A stretch of DNA of 64,000 nt from Nanobdellota archaeon (lineage in GTDB: Archaea > Aenigmatarchaeota > Aenigmatarchaeia > QMZP01), in NCBI GenBank assembly GCA_018816245.1, contig JAHIVW010000004.1, positions 24,778 to 88,777 of the forward strand, in the 5' to 3' direction. Below, in pieces: positions 1 to 7,233 of this stretch. The translations under genes were made by a program, and so were the position numbers. The notes beneath the pieces are model-generated. The model did not search any database. It saw nothing but the letters and a program-made list of their open reading frames with translations, and was not told the origin of the DNA. Numbering within the stretch: position 1 is the stretch's first letter; every line of letters begins with the position of its first letter.

Positions 1-281
1 CAGAAAAAGATTTCTTCACCCAAATCGTGTCAGAGTTGAAGGCCTTTCGAAACAGGAGAAAGGAAGATCTCGAAGGACCAAGCGAACCACTCACCCTGAT
101 TTCATTCACCGAGGATGTTCCTGAGTTTGTTGCACTGAATCTCAAGACCTATGGGCCGTTCAAAACAGGAGACGTGGCAACCATTCCCCAGCCACAGGCT
201 GAGCTCCTGCAAAAGCAGGGGAAAGCGCGCCCGATTGCGCATAGGCATTTAAATGCTCCCCAGCAAAGGGAAGTCCTATGA
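1..281 (+). CDS. GINS complex subunit, C-terminal part (cut by window edge)
   Basis: The reading frame is open from base 3, so the gene begins outside the window; a GTG at 27 is internal, not the start. The visible ~93 residues end in the small C-terminal beta domain typical of archaeal GINS (Sld5/Psf1 type): a segment like PEFVALNLKTYGPFKTGD, then lines resembling the family pattern (YGPfkkGD, lP...a.lLi..gkA). GINS is part of the archaeal CMG replicative helicase with MCM and Cdc45/RecJ. The stop codon overlaps the L44e start by 4 bases (ATGA), and a GINS-L44e-S27e-aIF2a order is a known archaeal arrangement, which supports the call. Confidence 0.75.
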   Translation, partial: EKDFFTQIVSELKAFRNRRKEDLEGPSEPLTLISFTEDVPEFVALNLKTYGPFKTGDVATIPQPQAELLQKQGKARPIAHRHLNAPQQREVL

Positions 282-565
282 AATACCCCAAGTCCCTGAC
301 AACACTGTGCCCGACCTGCAAGAAACATACTGTTCATACCGTGAAGCAGGCCAGCAAGAAGACCCGAGGGAAGGCACGGACGAACTCTCAAGCCAACCGG
401 CGCAAGAACCGCCTGAAGCGCGGCTACGGTGGCCACGGAAAGTATTCCAAACCGGCCGTGAGTAAGAAGCCAACCCAGAAGCTCGATCTCAGGTTCGCGT
501 GCAAGGACTGCGGGAAGAAGCACACCCGGAAAGGGTTCCGTGTGAAAAAATTCGAGTTGACGTAA
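278..565 (+). CDS. rpl44e: 50S ribosomal protein L44e
   Basis: Zinc-binding protein of the large subunit, 95 residues, the usual length. It starts MKYPKSLTTLCPTCKKHT with the first CxxC at residues 11-14; the second CxxC (CKDC) is near residues 75-78, so the four-Cys zinc site is intact. The middle is rich in Lys/Arg, as expected for rRNA binding. It is translationally coupled to the upstream GINS gene (4-base overlap) and followed 2 bases later by S27e. Confidence 0.95.
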   Translation: MKYPKSLTTLCPTCKKHTVHTVKQASKKTRGKARTNSQANRRKNRLKRGYGGHGKYSKPAVSKKPTQKLDLRFACKDCGKKHTRKGFRVKKFELT

Positions 566-567
566 CT

Positions 568-732
568 ATGCCAGGAAAATTCATTAGAGTCAAGTGCAAG
601 TGTAAGAACGAACAAGTTATCTTTGAGAAGGCAACAACAACGGTCCGGTGCCTGGTCTGCCAGGAACCATTGGTGAAAGTGACCGGAGGAAAGGCAGACA
701 TCCTTGTTGCTGTCGCCGGGACAGCGAAGTAA
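568..732 (+). CDS. rps27e: 30S ribosomal protein S27e
   Basis: Small zinc-ribbon protein of the small subunit, 54 residues from the ATG at 568 (MPGKFIRVKCKCKNEQVIF). The N-terminal knuckle reads C10-x-C12, one residue shorter than the usual CxxC of S27e. The second pair is normal (C29-LV-C32). The rest (TTTVRCLVCQEPLVKVTGGK) fits the family well. It lies in the L44e-S27e-aIF2a operon with 2-base gaps on both sides. Zinc binding by CxC is possible but less usual. Confidence 0.93.
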   Translation: MPGKFIRVKCKCKNEQVIFEKATTTVRCLVCQEPLVKVTGGKADILVAVAGTAK

Positions 733-734
733 AT

Positions 735-1493
735 ATGAAAAAACAGGGCCTCCCGAAAAAGTATGATGTCGTGATCTGCAAGGTCACGAAGTTGTTCCCG
801 AATTCCGCAACAGTCGAGATGATCGAGTACGGAAAGTCGGGGATGGTGCATGTTTCTGAGGTCGCAAGCCGCTGGGTTCGCGACATCCGCGAGTTCTTGA
901 AGCCGAACCAGATCGTCACATGCCGCGTCATGCGCGTCGACGGTGATCAGGTTTCTCTGTCGATCAAGCGTGTGCACAAGGAAGAAGCAGCCTCAACAAT
1001 GAACGCGTACAACCGCGAGAAGAAGGCGGAGAAATGGCTGGAGCTTGCCGCACAGAAGCAAAAGAAGACACTCGAACAGGCATACAAAGAAGTTGGCGAC
1101 ATGCTCATTGAGGAGTTCGGAAGCTTATTCAAGGCATTCGATGTTGCTGCAAAGAAGCAGGAATTGTTGAAACAAAAGGGGATTACAAAAATGTGGATTG
1201 AACCAATCACTGAGATTGCAAAGAAGTCGATCGCAGACAAGACGTTCACGTTCAAGGCAAACCTTAATATCTCGGTCATCAGGCCGGATGGGATCGATGT
1301 GATTCAGAAGGCACTCGGGTCGCTTGACAAGACGTTGTCTGTGAAGTACATCGCCGCGCCGAAGTATGTTCTCTCAATCACCGGGAAGAACCCGAAGGAA
1401 TTGGAAAAGAAACTCCACGAGGCAACAGAGACTGTTGAGAAACAGGTGAGAGCAGCGAAAGGGGAGTTTGCTGCTGAATTCGTCAAGAATTAA
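735..1493 (+). CDS. eif2a: Translation initiation factor aIF2 subunit alpha
   Basis: Alpha subunit of the heterotrimeric factor that brings Met-tRNAi to the ribosome; 252 residues from the ATG at 735. Residues ~8-85 form an S1/OB domain (VVICKVTKLFPNSATVEM ... YGKSGMVHVSEVASRWV ... QVSLSIKRV). A helical middle domain and a C-terminal alpha/beta domain follow (FTFKANLNISVIRPDGIDVI). It is the last gene of the GINS-L44e-S27e-aIF2a run. In many archaea nop10 comes next, but here SRP54 follows behind its own promoter. Confidence 0.95.
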   Translation: MKKQGLPKKYDVVICKVTKLFPNSATVEMIEYGKSGMVHVSEVASRWVRDIREFLKPNQIVTCRVMRVDGDQVSLSIKRVHKEEAASTMNAYNREKKAEKWLELAAQKQKKTLEQAYKEVGDMLIEEFGSLFKAFDVAAKKQELLKQKGITKMWIEPITEIAKKSIADKTFTFKANLNISVIRPDGIDVIQKALGSLDKTLSVKYIAAPKYVLSITGKNPKELEKKLHEATETVEKQVRAAKGEFAAEFVKN

Positions 1494-1520
1494 CCATCTT
1501 AAAATCAATTCTGACATTCC

Positions 1521-1529
1521 TTTTAAACC
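1521..1529 (+). promoter_or_regulatory. TATA box of the SRP54 gene
   Basis: The sequence TTTTAAACC lies 20-28 bases before the ATG at 1549. That is the archaeal TATA distance for a leaderless or almost leaderless transcript. It supports the ATG at 1549 rather than an upstream extension of the frame. Confidence 0.6.
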
Positions 1530-1548
1530 TCACCCGGAAAGAAATCCC

Positions 1549-2874
1549 ATGGTCCTCGAAGGACTCGGTTCAAGCTTGAAGGGTGCGTTCAAACGCGCTG
1601 CAGGCATCAGCACACTCGATAAAGAGACTGTTGATGCGATCGTGCGGGACATCCAGCGGGCACTGCTAACAGCAGACGTTGATGTCTCGATGGTGTCCGA
1701 GCTCTCGGAAATTGTTCGCAAGCGTGTTCTGACCGAGAAGCTGCTTGAAGGAATGACCCCGAAGGAGCATTTTGTCACGATCCTGTACGATGAGCTGGTT
1801 AGGTTCCTCGGTGCCGAGCCCGGAGAGATCCCGCTCCAGAAGCAGCGGATTCTCGTCGTCGGATTGTTTGGATCGGGGAAGACCACAACCATCGGCAAGC
1901 TCGCAAAATACTTCAAGACACGCGGCTTGACGGTTGGCACTGTCGCCTGCGACACCTTCCGGCCAGCGGCAAAAGAACAGTTGGCACAAATCTCGAAACA
2001 GATTGGCGTTCCTATTTACAAAGAAGGGAATGAGCCGCACGACATTGCCAAGCAGGCACTGAAGAAAGCAAAGGAAGATGTTCTGATTTTCGATTCTGCT
2101 GGCCGTGACGCGCTCGACAAAGAGCTCGCAAAGGAATTGACCGACCTCGCCAAGGAAGTGAAGGCAAACCAAGTGTTGCTCGTCCTTCCCGCGGAAATTG
2201 GCCAGGCTGCGAAGAAACAGGCAACTGAGTTCCACAAGCTGGCAGGCATCACGGGTATTATTATCAGCAAGATGGACGGAACCGCCAAAGGCGGTGGCGC
2301 GCTCGCTGCTGCTGCGGTTTCTGGCGCGAAAGTCGTCTTCCTGGGAACCGGCGAAAAGCTTGACAATCTCGACATGTACGATCCAAAACGATTTGTCGGA
2401 CGGTTGATTGGTTATGGTGATGTGCAAGGATTGCTTGAAAAAGCGAAGCACGCTGGCATCTCCGAAGCGTCTGCGAAGAAGTTCGTGGAAGGGGACATCA
2501 CGTTGGAAAGCTTCTACGAGCAGATCGCCTCAATGAAGAAGATGGGACCCTTAAAGAAAATTTTGGAAATGGTTCCTGGGATGTCCAGCATGAAACTCCC
2601 CGGCGGTATGCTCGATATTCAAGAAGAAAAGATGACGAAGTGGAAGTATATTATTGATTCAATGACACAAGCAGAGAAGGATGATCCAAGCGTGCTCAAG
2701 GGTTCACGAATTGCTCGGATCGCGAAAGGATCAGGAACAACCGAAACCGATGTGAAAGATCTCCTGAAATCCTTCAATCAAATGAAGAAGATGATGAAGA
2801 TGATCGGTGGTGAAAAGGGAATGAAGCGCGGCCGCATGCAGCAGATGATGCGGCAGATGGGAATGAAGTTGTGA
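1549..2874 (+). CDS. srp54: Signal recognition particle protein SRP54 (Ffh homolog)
   Basis: GTPase that binds signal peptides and 7S RNA; 441 residues, normal length. There is an N domain at residues 1-90, a G domain with P loop GLFGSGKT (105-112), the motif DTFRPAAKEQ, and a Met-rich M domain at the C terminus (MMKMIGGEKGMKRGRMQQMM). Two G-domain motifs deviate: G3 reads DSAGR (usual DTAGR) and G4 reads SKMDG (usual TKLDG/TKMDG). The strand before G4 reads LVLPAEIGQAA, where an Asp is usual. The start is set by a TATA box 20-28 bases upstream. A 38-codon zinc-ribbon gene follows after 5 bases. Confidence 0.95.
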   Translation: MVLEGLGSSLKGAFKRAAGISTLDKETVDAIVRDIQRALLTADVDVSMVSELSEIVRKRVLTEKLLEGMTPKEHFVTILYDELVRFLGAEPGEIPLQKQRILVVGLFGSGKTTTIGKLAKYFKTRGLTVGTVACDTFRPAAKEQLAQISKQIGVPIYKEGNEPHDIAKQALKKAKEDVLIFDSAGRDALDKELAKELTDLAKEVKANQVLLVLPAEIGQAAKKQATEFHKLAGITGIIISKMDGTAKGGGALAAAAVSGAKVVFLGTGEKLDNLDMYDPKRFVGRLIGYGDVQGLLEKAKHAGISEASAKKFVEGDITLESFYEQIASMKKMGPLKKILEMVPGMSSMKLPGGMLDIQEEKMTKWKYIIDSMTQAEKDDPSVLKGSRIARIAKGSGTTETDVKDLLKSFNQMKKMMKMIGGEKGMKRGRMQQMMRQMGMKL

Positions 2875-2879
2875 TGTGT

Positions 2880-2996
2880 ATGGCGAAATTCAAGTGTCAA
2901 GCATGCGGTTGGGAAGGCAAACCGTTGTTCATGGAACCGGCAACACGGATGTGCAAGGAATGCCGGTCGATTGATATCAAGAAAGTGAAGGAGTAA
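2880..2996 (+). CDS. 38-residue zinc-ribbon protein
   Basis: Very short gene starting 5 bases after the srp54 stop. It begins MAKFKCQACGWEGKP and contains two knuckles, CQAC (6-9) and CKEC (25-28), making a minimal rubredoxin-like zinc ribbon, then a Lys-rich end (SIDIKKVKE). Spacing suggests cotranscription with srp54. The Cys pattern and an open frame in the same direction argue for a real gene. Function unknown; similar mini zinc ribbons in archaea are thought to bind nucleic acid or protein partners. Confidence 0.6.
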   Translation: MAKFKCQACGWEGKPLFMEPATRMCKECRSIDIKKVKE

Positions 2997-3009
2997 AGAG
3001 GACAGAGCC

Positions 3010-3501
3010 TCATCGCATGTTCTTCTTCACGATGTTGATGAAGGCCAGCGGCTGCTGCGGTGTGATGAAGAAGTGTTTCTTTTGTTTTGTGGTAATGAGC
3101 ACGCCGTCCTCGAAGTTACCCATGGCAACCCAGGTCCTGCCAATACCGGGGAGATGATACAACCCGCCGAGGAAACTCGCACCGAACAACCGGAAGCCGA
3201 ACGGGGTGGGTGTTTTCTGAACCGACGTGATTGTTTTTAAAGGAACCACGTTCGTGTTGAATATCCCGCGGATGAACAGGGTATCCCGGGTGACTGTAAA
3301 CGTCATATTCGATGCCCGGTACAAGATGAAGATGATCAGCAGCATGACCGCGACATACACACCCACAAAGAGGGTGGTTGCAAAAACGTTCATGGCAGCG
3401 ACGAGGGGAACACCGACCATGAGGATACCTAAGAAGATCAGAAGTCCTCCGTATAGTCCAATGATCCACCGTGAAAACCAGGGAGTAAATGTGTTTTTCA
3501 T
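3010..3501 (-). CDS. Membrane protein with PH-like (bPH) domain
   Basis: 163 residues. Two membrane helices near the N terminus (about 12-35 and 40-62: GLLIFLGILMVGVPLVAAMN, then LFVGVYVAVMLLIIFILY) are followed by a soluble part with the strand pattern of bacterial PH domains (FTVTRDTLFIRGIFNTNVVPL). The end (QQPLAFINIVKKNM) resembles the helix that closes bPH folds. It directly follows the winged-helix gene upstream (1-base gap), so the two are probably cotranscribed. No enzymatic motif seen. Confidence 0.55.
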   Translation of the reverse strand: MKNTFTPWFSRWIIGLYGGLLIFLGILMVGVPLVAAMNVFATTLFVGVYVAVMLLIIFILYRASNMTFTVTRDTLFIRGIFNTNVVPLKTITSVQKTPTPFGFRLFGASFLGGLYHLPGIGRTWVAMGNFEDGVLITTKQKKHFFITPQQPLAFINIVKKNMR

Positions 3502-3502
3502 C

Positions 3503-4021
3503 TCAAAACAATCCTTCCCGAACCTCTTTTGTAAACCGGATCATATTCGTTTTTCCATAATCCTCTTTTTCCAAAACCCCGCGTTCAATGAGCCGCTTGA
3601 TGATCCGGTGCGATCGCACCTTACTCAGACCGGGCAATCGGGTAATTTCAGCCTGCAGAACCTTGCCGTTATTTTCAATCAGGCGGTTGATGACAATTCG
3701 TTCATCCTTGTTGAAGAACCGGAGGAGGATCTCTGTATTTTTTTTGAGCAAGCTTTCTTTCACGGTGATCCGCTGGGACATGAAATAGAAGGTTCCTGCT
3801 CCTGCCATGACTCCGAAGCCAACGAGCAGGGGAATCAACTCCGTGAGGAACACGACCTGCTCCTCATGGGGACAATCCTCCCCGCAACTGGTCATTTCGA
3901 GAGCGAGCGATGCGTCGCGGAAGATGTTCGACGCAGCGAAGGCGAATATCAGAAGTCCTACGATAACAAGAATGCCAGCCAGAAACTTTCGGTTTTCTTT
4001 CATGCATTCCTTTTCGTTCAC
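3503..4021 (-). CDS. Membrane-anchored winged-helix transcriptional regulator
   Basis: 172 residues. There are two membrane helices (about 14-33, GILVIVGLLIFAFAAS; about 63-83) with a short outside loop containing CGEDC. A cytoplasmic winged-helix domain follows (~95-168: LRFFNKDERIVINRLIENNG, then SKVRSHRIIKRLIERGVLEK). This layout matches archaeal DUF7343/MarR-like membrane regulators. The CxxxC loop could sense redox, which is inference. A TTTTAAA box at about 4023-4030 lies close to the start on this strand. First gene of a two-gene unit with the bPH protein. Confidence 0.65.
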   Translation of the reverse strand: MNEKECMKENRKFLAGILVIVGLLIFAFAASNIFRDASLALEMTSCGEDCPHEEQVVFLTELIPLLVGFGVMAGAGTFYFMSQRITVKESLLKKNTEILLRFFNKDERIVINRLIENNGKVLQAEITRLPGLSKVRSHRIIKRLIERGVLEKEDYGKTNMIRFTKEVREGLF

Positions 4022-4132
4022 CTCTTTAAAAGGGTGGTTTCAAGGACCGGTTCATGATGGCTCTTATGCTACTGGTTTCAGGGTTTCATAAAAGCATATG
4101 TATGGTTTCACCCATGAATTCAAGCGATCAAT

Positions 4133-4738
4133 ATGAAATCCATTGTACTCGGGTTCCTCGTGGCAACGGTCGCCCTCATGGGGGGAGCGCTTGCCTGTGG
4201 CGAGAAGGACATCCAGTTTGTTGCTTCCTTGGAAGACAGTCAATACGTGATGGAGAAGTCATCCTGCACGGAGCTGTACTTCCCCAGCAACGGAGAATCC
4301 TTCCTGCTGGAAGAAGCCGATGTGCTCGTTACTGATCACCAAGCAAAACACATCCTTGAGTATTACCTCAGGGAAACGTATGGACCAGATGCGGCGATCA
4401 CGGAGGGAGAAACAGAAGTGCCTGGCCATGAAGATCACCATCACGGCCACGGAAACCCGCAGCTCTCCCATGGTCACTACGCGTGGTCATTCAATGTCGT
4501 CGTGCCAGGGATGATGGACGGAAAGGCATTCCCGCTTTTTGTTGACATGCAAAGCGGGGATGTGTACGGCATCGGTTGTGGGTTCGGTGCAGGTGATGTC
4601 GTGTTCCATCCTGACCTGGCCGACTATCCTGATGATGATCAGTCAGATGAAGCATACCACATGGACGATCAAGAAGAACTGCATGCGGCATGGGACCTTT
4701 CAACAATGTGGGGGTTCCTGACCCAGTTTTGGAGGTAA
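4133..4738 (+). CDS. Secreted protein with His-rich metal-binding stretch
   Basis: 201 residues with a signal peptide (MKSIVLGFLVATVALMGGAL, then ACGE; a Cys right after the hydrophobic core could be a lipobox-like site). Around residue 100 there is a His-rich run (HEDHHHGHGNPQLSHGHYAW), followed by a domain with SGDVYGIGCGFGAGD and an Asp-rich segment. His clusters of this sort usually bind Zn, Ni or Cu. It is the first gene of the four-gene operon 4133-6167, whose other members are also Cys-rich exported proteins. No family recognised. Confidence 0.55.
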   Translation: MKSIVLGFLVATVALMGGALACGEKDIQFVASLEDSQYVMEKSSCTELYFPSNGESFLLEEADVLVTDHQAKHILEYYLRETYGPDAAITEGETEVPGHEDHHHGHGNPQLSHGHYAWSFNVVVPGMMDGKAFPLFVDMQSGDVYGIGCGFGAGDVVFHPDLADYPDDDQSDEAYHMDDQEELHAAWDLSTMWGFLTQFWR

Positions 4739-4743
4739 TGTGA

Positions 4744-5415
4744 ATGAAGTATAGTGTTGGTGTCCAGTATGCGCTGCTGATAATTGCGGCAACGCTTATC
4801 GTATTCAATCAAGTTAGCCTGGCAACCCTGCACCCAGGACAGATGGTCACCGCGGCACCGGCAACAGATAAAACGAGTTTTGCCTATGCAGCGAGCGGTG
4901 ATCCCGTCCAGGACGCGATTGACGCTGTCTTGTTTACCGGATCGCCCGCCTGGAGCGATGGAAGCATTTCGTACGACGATATCGAGGGAAGCCTCGAAAT
5001 CCTTGGGAACCTCGATCGGACAATCCCCCTTGAATCACTTCCGGCGGATCTCAAAGAACGGTACATCGCCATTGGATCAAAGATTTCGTGTGAATATTGT
5101 TGCACAGCACCTTCGGTGATCTTCCCGGACGGGAATCCGGCGTGCGGCTGCTCGCATTCCTTTGCGTTGCGGGGGATTGCAAAGTACCTGCTCACCCAGT
5201 ACGGCGATTCCTATACGGATGAGGAGGTCCTGTTTGAAATGACCGTCTGGAAGAACCTCTTCTTCCCGAAGAACACCGTTGAAAAGGCCGCGGCGCTGAT
5301 TGCAAACAGGATGGATATCACGCCTGACGCACTGAACGATCACACCCTGTTGGAAAAGATTCAGGCCGGTGATCTCGGCTCGATTGGTGCTCCGGGCATG
5401 GTAGGAGGCTGTTGA
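4744..5415 (+). CDS. Exported Cys-rich protein ending in MVGGC
   Basis: 223 residues; start preceded by GGAGGT at 4732. A signal/anchor helix (8-26, QYALLIIAATLIVFNQV) precedes a mostly helical domain with a conserved-looking Cys cluster: ISCEYCC, then ACGCSHSFALRGIAKYLL about 15 residues later. The latter suggests a metal or redox site. The protein ends exactly with GMVGGC, the same last five residues as the next gene. I know similar proteins in DPANN genomes but no characterised function. The C-terminal Cys may be a processing, attachment or redox residue (inference). Confidence 0.55.
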   Translation: MKYSVGVQYALLIIAATLIVFNQVSLATLHPGQMVTAAPATDKTSFAYAASGDPVQDAIDAVLFTGSPAWSDGSISYDDIEGSLEILGNLDRTIPLESLPADLKERYIAIGSKISCEYCCTAPSVIFPDGNPACGCSHSFALRGIAKYLLTQYGDSYTDEEVLFEMTVWKNLFFPKNTVEKAAALIANRMDITPDALNDHTLLEKIQAGDLGSIGAPGMVGGC

Positions 5416-5450
5416 TTTATATGTCTCAGCGTAAATCAAGGAGGAATACT

Positions 5451-5663
5451 ATGAAGGATGCCATCATCATCGTGGCGCTGCTCGCCCTTATTGTTTTCTC
5501 GGGCGTACAGGCCATGGAGATTGCAACCGTGAGAGGAAGTGAACAACATGCACTTGCAGACACCGCGCCTGACCCCACTCCACCAACCAAAACAAGCGAT
5601 GCCGGTGCCTACAACCTTCCCAGCAATCTCGAAAACCTTAATGACATGGTCGGCGGCTGCTAA
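5451..5663 (+). CDS. Small exported peptide ending in MVGGC
   Basis: 70 residues from the ATG at 5451, chosen because AAGGAGGA lies about 6 bases upstream. An N-terminal hydrophobic helix (4-21, AIIIVALLALIVFSGVQA) acts as signal peptide. The mature part is short and unstructured, Pro/Thr-rich (DPTPPTKTSDAG), then YNLPSNLENLNDMVGGC. The only Cys is the last residue. The tail is shared with the 4744-5415 protein. It looks like a precursor peptide or a lipid/thiol-attached surface peptide. Confidence 0.55.
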   Translation: MKDAIIIVALLALIVFSGVQAMEIATVRGSEQHALADTAPDPTPPTKTSDAGAYNLPSNLENLNDMVGGC

Positions 5664-5672
5664 GGTACCTTT

Positions 5673-6167
5673 ATGATTTGCATTATTTCTCTTGTTGTTT
5701 TTTCAGTACTAGGACTGTTCTCAGCAAAGTACCGGTCCCTTGCCCGGATGGCGTTTAGCTGCGTCACCCGACGCCTGACGTTCCGCCCGTGTGAAATGGC
5801 ATTTGACCAGAAGGTCCGGATGAAGCTCGTGGCAAAGCTGTCGGGAAGGTCTATGCCCCTCGCACGCTTTGTGAACAAGCGCTTCCAGATCCTCTCCTGG
5901 ATCTTTACGGTCCTCCTGTTCGTAAGCCTCGCGTTCACCTCCTACAGTCTGTACAACCTTGCGGTATATGGATCCTGCGACCCCCACTCGGATATCTGCT
6001 ACCTCAACCCGGCAACCTATCTCACGGGTGGCGTCCCTGATTGCGGCTCCCAGCACTGTACTGAGGAAGGGTGTGACTGCGGCCCCCAAGACACGAACTG
6101 CACCCAGGAGAATAACTACACGGCCTGCGAGGGGAATTGCGACTGTAACGAGACGATTTGCGGCTAG
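5673..6167 (+). CDS. Two-helix membrane protein with Cys-rich tail
   Basis: 164 residues. A membrane helix lies at 3-17 (CIISLVVFSVLGLFSA), then a basic cytoplasmic loop with two Cys (FSCVTRRLTFRPCEMAF), then a second helix at 73-95 (LSWIFTVLLFVSLAFTSYSL). After it comes an exported segment with about a dozen Cys (GSCDPHSDICYL ... DCGPQDTNCTQ ... EGNCDCNETICG). I recall related proteins with the RPC loop in DPANN and CPR genomes near thioredoxin-like genes, but cannot verify this here. Last gene of the MVGGC operon; T-tracts follow at 6319-6344. Confidence 0.5.
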   Translation: MICIISLVVFSVLGLFSAKYRSLARMAFSCVTRRLTFRPCEMAFDQKVRMKLVAKLSGRSMPLARFVNKRFQILSWIFTVLLFVSLAFTSYSLYNLAVYGSCDPHSDICYLNPATYLTGGVPDCGSQHCTEEGCDCGPQDTNCTQENNYTACEGNCDCNETICG

Positions 6168-6318
6168 TGGCCCGCCGGCAGGCTCCGGCATTTAAATCCG
6201 TAATCCAAGAAATCCATACGGTAAAAAGACAAGCTCGTCGCCTTGAAGGTGGGTGAGTATCGTGGACAAAAGGAAAAAACAGCGAGAAAAAAGTGAGTAA
6301 CTGACAACACGATCCTGA

Positions 6319-6344
6319 TTCTTTTTTCACTTTTCTTTCTTTTT
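6319..6344 (+). terminator. T-tract terminator of the 4133-6167 operon
   Basis: Several T-runs (TTCTTTTTTC, CTTTTCTTTCTTTTTC) lie about 150 bases after the last stop. Archaeal RNA polymerase terminates at such U-stretches. A weak GCCGG/CCGGC hairpin sits closer, at 6174-6189. The 6168-6410 gap holds no other convincing gene. Confidence 0.45.
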
Positions 6345-6410
6345 CATGCGCCGATTCTGCAAAAGGAATGTCGTGGTTATTTACTTGATTAATAATTGTT
6401 AAACGTCTTG

Positions 6411-7148
6411 TTATATTCTCTTAACTTTCTTTGATATTTTCCATAGTAGATTGAACTGCTTTCTGTATGATTCTGCAAGGTTCTCATTCTCTATCGTTAT
6501 CGCGTAATTTGGGTTTCCCCATATGATTATCGCTAATTTTCGATTGTAAACGTAAATGGGCGTTGTATTGAATGCCTCTTCTAAGATCCAACGATATTCT
6601 GTTTGGGGACCCTTGACAAAGTAGGTATCCCCTTCTTTTAGCAAAACCTTTTCTCTGCATTTCATTTTCTTGAGTTTTTTGAGATGTTGATCCAGAGCTG
6701 TTTTATCCTCTTCTATGAATTTTCTTTCATCGACGCCTGTAATAAGAACTTCGCCCGGCTTCTTCTGGAATTCGTTTATTATATCCCTATAGATTGTTTT
6801 GACAATTCCTTTTCCTTTAAATACCTCTACAAAAGTATCTTCCCTGGGCAATTTTGTCAAATTGACCAGTTCAGGGAGTATTGATTTGAATTTCTCTTCT
6901 TTCTCTTTAAGTATTCCTAAGATTTTCTCAGGATATATGCCTTGGAAATATTTCTTGTTGTTTTTGGTTACAAAACTGACGAAGCCTTTCTCAAGCAGCC
7001 TGTCCAAAGCATCATAGACAGCCTGTCTGTGCAGCCCTGAGCGCTCGGAAATTTCGTTGACAGATATCGACCCTTTCCTAAGAAGTGTGAGGTATACTTC
7101 CATTTCGTTGTTTGTAAGACCCAACTCCTTTAAAATTTCCTTGTTCAT
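6411..7148 (-). CDS. TrmB-family transcriptional regulator
   Basis: 245 residues. The N-terminal winged helix (~5-75) carries the TrmB pattern (LGLTNNEMEVYLTLLRKGSI, SERSGLHRQAVYDALDRLLE, KGFVSFVTKNNKKYF), then a coiled linker (ILGILKEKEEKFKSILPEL) and a C-terminal effector domain. The gene is much richer in A/T than its neighbours. It is divergent from the 7234 gene, with a perfect 18-bp palindrome between them. Local, autoregulatory control of the pair is likely. Confidence 0.85.
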   Translation of the reverse strand: MNKEILKELGLTNNEMEVYLTLLRKGSISVNEISERSGLHRQAVYDALDRLLEKGFVSFVTKNNKKYFQGIYPEKILGILKEKEEKFKSILPELVNLTKLPREDTFVEVFKGKGIVKTIYRDIINEFQKKPGEVLITGVDERKFIEEDKTALDQHLKKLKKMKCREKVLLKEGDTYFVKGPQTEYRWILEEAFNTTPIYVYNRKLAIIIWGNPNYAITIENENLAESYRKQFNLLWKISKKVKRI

Positions 7149-7179
7149 ATCACGATATTTCCTTTTTAAAGTTAAATAT

Positions 7180-7197
7180 TAGTAAAATACTTTACTA
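7180..7197. promoter_or_regulatory. Perfect palindrome between divergent TrmB-like regulator and 7234 gene
   Basis: TAGTAAA-ATAC-TTTACTA: 7-bp arms, 4-bp spacer, no mismatch. It lies 32 bases from the regulator start and 36 bases from the other start. A TTTTTAAAG box at 7162-7171 serves the regulator side. The site is placed to block both promoters, as expected for a local TrmB operator; the binding is inferred. Confidence 0.6.
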
Positions 7198-7233
7198 CAA
7201 AGAATTAAATAGTAAGTTTCTGAGCAATTAAGC

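Noticed and set aside
1666..2451. 261-codon open frame on the minus strand
   Set aside because: Antisense to the SRP54 G domain; a shadow of its GC-rich third positions.
3227..4057. 276-codon open frame on the plus strand
   Set aside because: Covers the reverse of two membrane-protein genes with clear helices and a winged-helix domain on the minus strand.
6174..6189. GCCGG/CCGGC hairpin after the MVGGC operon as terminator
   Set aside because: Only 5 bp and not followed by a T-run; the T-tracts at 6319-6344 are the better candidate.
6244..6300. Possible 15-codon basic peptide starting GTG AGT ATC GTG
   Set aside because: No clear ribosome site, low-complexity Lys/Arg/Glu, and no supporting context.
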